Below are positions 7,827-11,200 of a DNA stretch of 11,200 nt, piece by piece. Source of the stretch: Frankiales bacterium. GTDB taxonomy: Bacteria > Actinomycetota > Actinomycetes > JAFAQI01. How positions within the stretch are numbered: position 1 is the stretch's first letter; each line of letters starts with the position of its first letter. The stretch spans positions 1 to 11,200 of the forward strand of contig JAFAQI010000527.1 of NCBI GenBank assembly GCA_019246495.1. Reading direction: 5' to 3'. The translations under genes were made by a program, and so were the position numbers. The notes under the pieces were generated by a model. That model did not search any database, was not told the DNA's origin, and saw nothing but the letters and a program-made list of their open reading frames with translations.

Positions 7827-8906
7827 ATGGCGAAACATGCTCGGGTGAAGCGACGGGCGACGAGCGGGCGTGCCCGCCGGGTCGGCCGCGCCGCTGCGCT
7901 GCTCACGGCGACCGCGCCGATGCTCTGGCTCGCCGGGGCCCCGGCGCTGGCGTCCGCCCAGCACTCCGCGCACCACAGGTCGGCCACGCACTCCGCCCAC
8001 TCCACGCGCTCCGCCGGTGCGCCGCTCGCGGTGACCGTCGGGGACGTGTCAGAGGCGTGGTACGCCGACTCGCCCATCGATGTCTGCTCGACCCCGCTCG
8101 GCTGCCCGCCACAGCCGGTGCCCAGTTCGCCGTATCCGCCCGACACGCTGCACGTCGGCGTGGCCGGCGGTCAGGAGACGGCGCGAACCTACGTCCAGCC
8201 GAACCTGCTCGGCATCCCATTCGGGTCGACGCTCGTGACCGGGACGATGACGCTGCCGCTCGCAGCCGACGGGCAGTCGGGCAACTCCTCGCCGGCTACG
8301 GCTCACCTGCTCGCCTGCGCTGCCAAGGCGCCTGCTCCCGACGGCACCCAGGGCTCCACGAGCAAGGCCCCCGACATCGACTGCGCGACTGCGTCACCCG
8401 CGAAGTACGACGCAAAGCGCGGCCTGTTCACCGTCGACCTCAAGCCGTTCCTCACCGCCTGGTCGACCGGCAACGCGCCGGGCATCGCGCTCGTGCCTGA
8501 CCCGAAGGGCACGCAGCCGACCGACGCGTGGCACGTCGCGTTCAACGGCCACAAGCGGGCGAAGGTCAAGCACATCTCCTCGACGTTCACCTACACGCCG
8601 CTGCCGTCGACCGGTGGCACGCAGCCGGTGCCGACGCCGCCCGCCTCGGTGCCCTCGGCCCCGTCGGTCTCGCAGCCGGGGCCGGTCAACCTGCCGCCGC
8701 CGTCCACGACGACGACGCAGCCCGCCGCGCCGCCGGTGGTCGCGACGCCGCAGACGCCGACGGTTGCTCCGCAGACGCAGCCGGTCGCGCTGGTCCGGCC
8801 GTTCCAATATCCGCTGGCGTTCCTCATGCCGCTCGCCCTGCTCGTCGGCGCGGTCTTCTTCGCGCGGTTGTTCACCCGCGACCCGACCCCGATCCGGCTG
8901 CGTTGA
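7827..8906 (+). CDS. Secreted, membrane-anchored protein with DNRLRE-like domain and Pro/Thr-rich stalk
   Basis: A 359-residue surface protein. Residues 1-44 form a signal peptide with an Arg/Lys-rich start, a hydrophobic core and likely cleavage after ASA (42-44). A His/Ser-rich stretch follows (five histidines in 46-58). Residues about 68-257 form a beta-rich domain; TARTYVQPNLLGIPFGSTLV and VDLKPFLTAWSTGNAPGIAL resemble DNRLRE-type (CBM96-like) domains, which occur in cell-surface and carbohydrate-associated proteins. Four cysteines (C87, C93, C164, C186) could pair. A Pro/Thr-rich stalk (about 258-320, including STTTTQP) leads to a membrane helix (about 327-347) and a short basic tail. 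LPSTG occurs at 259-263 but before the stalk, about 65 residues from the helix, so it is not a standard sortase signal. ATG 7827 was chosen because it gives a normal signal peptide and has GGGAGGA 13 bases upstream, a slightly long spacing; GTG 7845 is an alternative. It is the first gene of a four-gene overlapping operon. Confidence 0.85.
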   Translation: MAKHARVKRRATSGRARRVGRAAALLTATAPMLWLAGAPALASAQHSAHHRSATHSAHSTRSAGAPLAVTVGDVSEAWYADSPIDVCSTPLGCPPQPVPSSPYPPDTLHVGVAGGQETARTYVQPNLLGIPFGSTLVTGTMTLPLAADGQSGNSSPATAHLLACAAKAPAPDGTQGSTSKAPDIDCATASPAKYDAKRGLFTVDLKPFLTAWSTGNAPGIALVPDPKGTQPTDAWHVAFNGHKRAKVKHISSTFTYTPLPSTGGTQPVPTPPASVPSAPSVSQPGPVNLPPPSTTTTQPAAPPVVATPQTPTVAPQTQPVALVRPFQYPLAFLMPLALLVGAVFFARLFTRDPTPIRLR

Positions 8907-10000
8907 GCGCGCCGGTCAACGGGCTGCTCGACGATCTGGCCGCCCTCGTCTCCGTCGAGTCGCCGTCGCGCGACCTGACGGCAGTCGCGCGTTGTGCCGA
9001 TGTCGTCGACGACCTCGCCGCGCAGCGGATCGGTCGCCGCGCCGAGCGCGTCGATGTCGACGGCCGGCTGCACCTGCGGTGGACGTTCGGCGAGCCGCGC
9101 GTGGTGCTGCTCGGACATCTCGACACGGTCTGGCCGCTTGGGACACTCGACCGCTGGCCGTTCGAGATCGACGGAGACCGGGCGACCGGGCCTGGTGTCT
9201 TCGACATGAAGGCCGGTCTCGTGCAGACGTTTGCTGCACTCCAGTCGCTCGACGACTGCAACGGCGTCGCCGTACTCGTCACCAGCGACGAGGAGATCGG
9301 CTCGACGAGCTCGCAGCAGCTGATCGAGGACACCTGCCGCAACGCGTCCGCGGTCCTCGTGCTCGAGCCGAGTGCGGACGGCGCGTTGAAGATCGCGCGC
9401 AAGGGCGTCGGCATGTTCCGCGTGGAGGTGACCGGACGGGCGGCGCATGCCGGGCTGGAGCCGGAGCGCGGCATCAACGCGACCGTCGAGGCTGCACACC
9501 AGGTACTTGCCATCGCTGGTCTCGGCCGCGCGGAGGTCGGCACGACGGTGACACCGACGTTGTTGAGTGCGGGTACGACGGTCAACACCGTGCCGGCATC
9601 CGCGACGATCGCTGTCGACGTGCGCGCCGAGACCGTCGCGGAGATGGCGCGCGTCGAGACCGCGCTGCAGTCGCGCGGGCCGGTGCTGCCCGGTGCGGCG
9701 GTGAAGGTCGTCGCCGACTCGGTGCGGCCGCCGTTCGAGCGGCGCCACTCGGCTCAGCTGTTCGACCGGGCGCAGCGGCTCGCCGAGCGTCTTGGGCTCG
9801 GTTCGCTCGACGGGGTGGCGGTCGGTGGTGGCTCTGACGGCAACCTGACCGCGGCCCTCGGCGTACCGACCCTCGACGGGCTCGGCGCGGTCGGCGGCAA
9901 CGCCCACGCCGAAGGTGAGTGGTTGTCGGTGTCTGCACTGCCGCAACGCACGGCTCTGGTCGCGGCCCTCGTGAACGATCTGCTGGAGGACATTCGATGA
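8903..10000 (+). CDS. M20-family metallopeptidase (carboxypeptidase G2-like)
   Basis: A 365-residue cytoplasmic zinc hydrolase with the full set of M20 residues: H72 in GHLDTVWP, bridging D101 in VFDMKAG, catalytic E130 and metal ligand E131 in SDEEIGS, E155 in VLEPSADG, and H335 in GGNAHAEGEW. H182 in the AAHAG segment lies in the dimerisation domain (about 170-280) and probably contributes to the partner's active site, as in this family. The closest named type by pattern is carboxypeptidase G2 / glutamate carboxypeptidase, which removes a C-terminal amino acid from acyl-amino acids; ArgE/DapE-type deacylases are related, so the substrate is open. There is no signal peptide. The start is taken as TTG 8903, which overlaps the preceding stop (TTGA) and gives a normal M20 N-terminus; no ATG or GTG is available nearby in frame and no strong ribosome binding site is visible, so translation is probably coupled to the gene before it. 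Confidence 0.92.
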   Translation: MSAPVNGLLDDLAALVSVESPSRDLTAVARCADVVDDLAAQRIGRRAERVDVDGRLHLRWTFGEPRVVLLGHLDTVWPLGTLDRWPFEIDGDRATGPGVFDMKAGLVQTFAALQSLDDCNGVAVLVTSDEEIGSTSSQQLIEDTCRNASAVLVLEPSADGALKIARKGVGMFRVEVTGRAAHAGLEPERGINATVEAAHQVLAIAGLGRAEVGTTVTPTLLSAGTTVNTVPASATIAVDVRAETVAEMARVETALQSRGPVLPGAAVKVVADSVRPPFERRHSAQLFDRAQRLAERLGLGSLDGVAVGGGSDGNLTAALGVPTLDGLGAVGGNAHAEGEWLSVSALPQRTALVAALVNDLLEDIR

Positions 10001-10389
10001 GTAACGTGACGTTGATGAGTGAGCAGCCGGAGACCATCGGCACGAGTCACCGTCGCGGCAGCGACCTGCTCGGCAACATCGGCGCGCAGTCGCGGCTGCG
10101 TGCGTTGACTGATCCGGCGTCGCATCTGCCGACGTATCTCGGCGTGCTCATCGCGCTGATCGGGTTCGCGCTCATCGGCATCGCCTGGGCGAAGGTTGCC
10201 GGCGAGATCGACGTATGGCGGCAGATGCCATACCTGCTGTCCGCCGGGCTGCCCGGCCTCGGTCTCGTGATGACGGGACTCGTCGTCATCAACGTCAGCG
10301 CGCGGCGTCAGGACGGCGCGGCGCGGGCGCGGCAGATGGACACGTTGACCGAGGCGCTGCGCGACCTCCAGCGCTCGATCGACCAGTGA
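9997..10389 (+). CDS. Small two-helix membrane protein, paralogue 1
   Basis: A 130-residue protein with a polar N-terminus, two hydrophobic helices (about 46-68 and 77-102) and a charged helical C-terminus (about 104-130, ARRQDGAARARQMDTL and onward) that may form a coiled coil in the cytoplasm. The ATG at 9997 overlaps the M20 stop (ATGA) and is preceded by a strong GGAGGA (9985-9990) six bases upstream, which fixes the start. It aligns over nearly its whole length with the next gene: L-x-DP before helix 1, a Gly-rich helix 1, QMPYLLSAG against QLPWFVSGA leading into helix 2, then a basic-rich RR-x-D segment and an amphipathic tail. No known family is recognised, so the function is unknown. 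Its place after a secreted anchored protein and a peptidase suggests it works at the membrane with one of them. Confidence 0.82.
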   Translation: MSNVTLMSEQPETIGTSHRRGSDLLGNIGAQSRLRALTDPASHLPTYLGVLIALIGFALIGIAWAKVAGEIDVWRQMPYLLSAGLPGLGLVMTGLVVINVSARRQDGAARARQMDTLTEALRDLQRSIDQ

Positions 10390-10763
10390 CGACGCCGGGC
10401 GTCGACCCGCAGCGTCCGGAGCGGGTCATGATCTCGGTGCCGCGCTGGGTCGCGTCGCTGCGTGACCCAGGCATGCAGTCGACGCTCGTGCTTGTCGGGC
10501 TCGCGCTCGCGGGGTTCGCGATGATGTCGTTCGGTTGGCGCGGCGGTGCTCGTACGCCGTACGTCCCGTTGCAGCTGCCGTGGTTCGTCTCCGGTGCGAT
10601 GGCCGGCATCGGCGTGCTCGGCATGGCGCTCGGCGCGTGGAGCATCCACCTCGGCCGGCGGATGGACGCGACGCATCGCGCTGCGGTCGAGGACCTAGTG
10701 CACGACGTGGCGGGGCTCGCGGAGGATCTGCGGACCGGCCGGAAGACCTTCCCCGGCCGCTGA
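10386..10763 (+). CDS. Small two-helix membrane protein, paralogue 2
   Basis: A 125-residue protein with the same plan as the gene before it: LRDPG, a first helix (about 31-50), the QLPWFVSGA segment, a second helix (about 67-90), then LGRRMDATHRAAVEDLVHDVAG as an amphipathic, probably coiled-coil tail. The two are diverged tandem duplicates. The start is placed at GTG 10386, which overlaps the previous stop (GTGA) like the other junctions of this operon. ATG 10428 is a real alternative because GGAG lies six bases before it; it would remove 14 residues and keep both helices. The gene ends at a compact inverted repeat shared with the convergent EAL gene. The function is unknown. Confidence 0.78.
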   Translation: MTTPGVDPQRPERVMISVPRWVASLRDPGMQSTLVLVGLALAGFAMMSFGWRGGARTPYVPLQLPWFVSGAMAGIGVLGMALGAWSIHLGRRMDATHRAAVEDLVHDVAGLAEDLRTGRKTFPGR

Positions 10764-10803
10764 CTGCGTGCAGTCCCGAGTTCGGGCGTTCTGGCCAGTC
10801 AGC
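10759..10803. terminator. Compact inverted repeat between convergent stops (candidate bidirectional terminator)
   Basis: GCTGACTG (10759-10766) and CAGTCAGC (10796-10803) are perfect 8-base inverted arms. Each arm contains the stop codon of one of the two converging genes (TGA 10761-10763 on plus, and the minus-strand TGA at 10799-10801). Between them are smaller palindromes, GACTGCGTGCAGTC (10762-10775, competing with the outer arm) and CCCGAGTTCGGG (10775-10786). No long T-tract follows. Position and symmetry suggest a shared terminator. Confidence 0.5.
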
Positions 10804-11200
10804 CGGCGATGGCGTCGGGCATGACGTCGCGCAGTGCACGGGCGACCGTAAGGCGGTGCCACCTTTGGCCGCTGGGGGTTCGGAAGCCCTCGCCGTTGAG
10901 CGCTGCGGCGATGGTGGATAAGGAGGCGCCTTCGCCCTGCAGTTCCATCATCCGCACGAGCCCGTGCTCTTCGCGCACATCGGCCTCGGGCCGTCGACGC
11001 GCCCACCGCGTGCTCGGCGCCACCGTGGGCGCGGGGAATCGGTGTGGCAACCCGCTGAACTTCCCGACCGGTGTCGCTTTGCCCCAGAGCCATCCCTGTG
11101 CGGCTGCGCAACCGAGACGGCGTAGTTGGCGCGCCTGGTCGATCGTCTCGACCCCTTCGGCAATCGCGTCTACGCCGATGGCGCGGGCGAGCTGGGTGAT
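10799..11200 (-). CDS. C-terminal part of an EAL-domain protein with recombinase-like HTH tail (5' end outside window)
   Basis: The minus-strand frame is open from the window edge to TGA at 10799-10801, giving 133 visible residues; the rest of the gene lies beyond base 11200. Visible residues 1-45 are the end of an EAL domain (c-di-GMP phosphodiesterase type): AIAEGVET (12-19) with the conserved glutamate, then LRRLGCAAAQGWLWGKATP (26-44), matching the usual LG-C-x-x-x-QG-x-x pattern. After a Pro/Arg-rich linker, residues about 78-128 read EHGLVRMMELQ, then STIAAALNGEGFRTPSGQRW and LTVARALRD. This matches the helix-turn-helix part of large serine recombinases (IA-x-x-LN-x-x-G-x-x-TP-x-G-x-x-W). 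The main EAL catalytic motif and any GGDEF, PAS or membrane domain lie outside the window, so activity cannot be judged. Confidence 0.88.
   Translation of the reverse strand: MTQLARAIGVDAIAEGVETIDQARQLRRLGCAAAQGWLWGKATPVGKFSGLPHRFPAPTVAPSTRWARRRPEADVREEHGLVRMMELQGEGASLSTIAAALNGEGFRTPSGQRWHRLTVARALRDVMPDAIAG

Noticed and set aside
8601..8615. LPSTG as a sortase sorting signal
   Set aside because: It lies before the Pro/Thr stalk, about 65 residues from the membrane helix, rather than directly upstream of it; the C-terminal helix alone explains anchoring.
3066..9869. Valine GTA codons appearing mostly as GTAC
   Set aside because: About six of ten GTA codons in the main genes are followed by C; the numbers are too small and may simply reflect genome-wide context bias.
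8591..9946. 451-codon minus-strand open frame opposite the stalk and M20 gene
   Set aside because: Shadow of the M20 frame with no domain; the M20 metal ligands on the plus strand are decisive.
10799..11050. A serine recombinase gene or mobile element remnant
   Set aside because: The recombinase-like motif is in the same uninterrupted frame as a good EAL domain end; no resolvase catalytic domain, attachment site or repeats are seen.

Overview
The window looks like a piece of a high-GC actinobacterial chromosome. Codons end mostly in G or C, GTG and TTG starts are common, adjacent genes overlap by 1 to 4 bases, and the protein families (Liv-type ABC transporters, a secreted protein with a C-terminal anchor, an EAL protein) fit that group. 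I see no rRNA, tRNA, CRISPR array, insertion sequence or phage gene. The genus cannot be fixed from the sequence.

Layout. (1) Bases 1-5856, plus strand, hold one tightly overlapping operon: the 3' end of a gene for a probable extracytoplasmic beta-rich protein, then a 736-residue fusion of a 12-helix MFS carrier with a LivF-type ABC ATPase, then a 1064-residue fusion of LivH permease, LivM permease and LivG ATPase with a tandem helix-hairpin-helix (HhH) tail. The two large proteins together supply all four membrane and ATPase modules of a branched-chain amino acid (HAAT-type) ABC transporter, with an MFS carrier tethered to one ATPase. No substrate-binding protein is encoded in the visible part. 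(2) Bases 5994-6419 carry a small four-helix membrane protein of unknown function. (3) Bases 6544-7650, minus strand, encode an enolase-superfamily enzyme of the o-succinylbenzoate synthase / N-succinylamino acid racemase type. (4) Bases 7827-10763, plus strand, form a second operon in which every junction overlaps by 4 bases: a secreted, membrane-anchored protein with a DNRLRE-like domain and a proline/threonine-rich stalk, an M20 metallopeptidase, and two small two-helix membrane proteins that are paralogues of each other. (5) Bases 10799-11200, minus strand, hold the 3' end of an EAL-domain (c-di-GMP phosphodiesterase type) gene that ends in a serine-recombinase-like helix-turn-helix tail.

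How they might work together. The first operon is a transporter for amino acids or related small organic compounds. The racemase-type enzyme and the M20 hydrolase could act on N-acylated amino acids in the cytoplasm, which would fit amino acid salvage, but they lie on opposite strands and the link is only inference. The most unusual features are the two multidomain transporter fusions, the HhH tail on the transporter ATPase, and the recombinase-like tail on the EAL protein.
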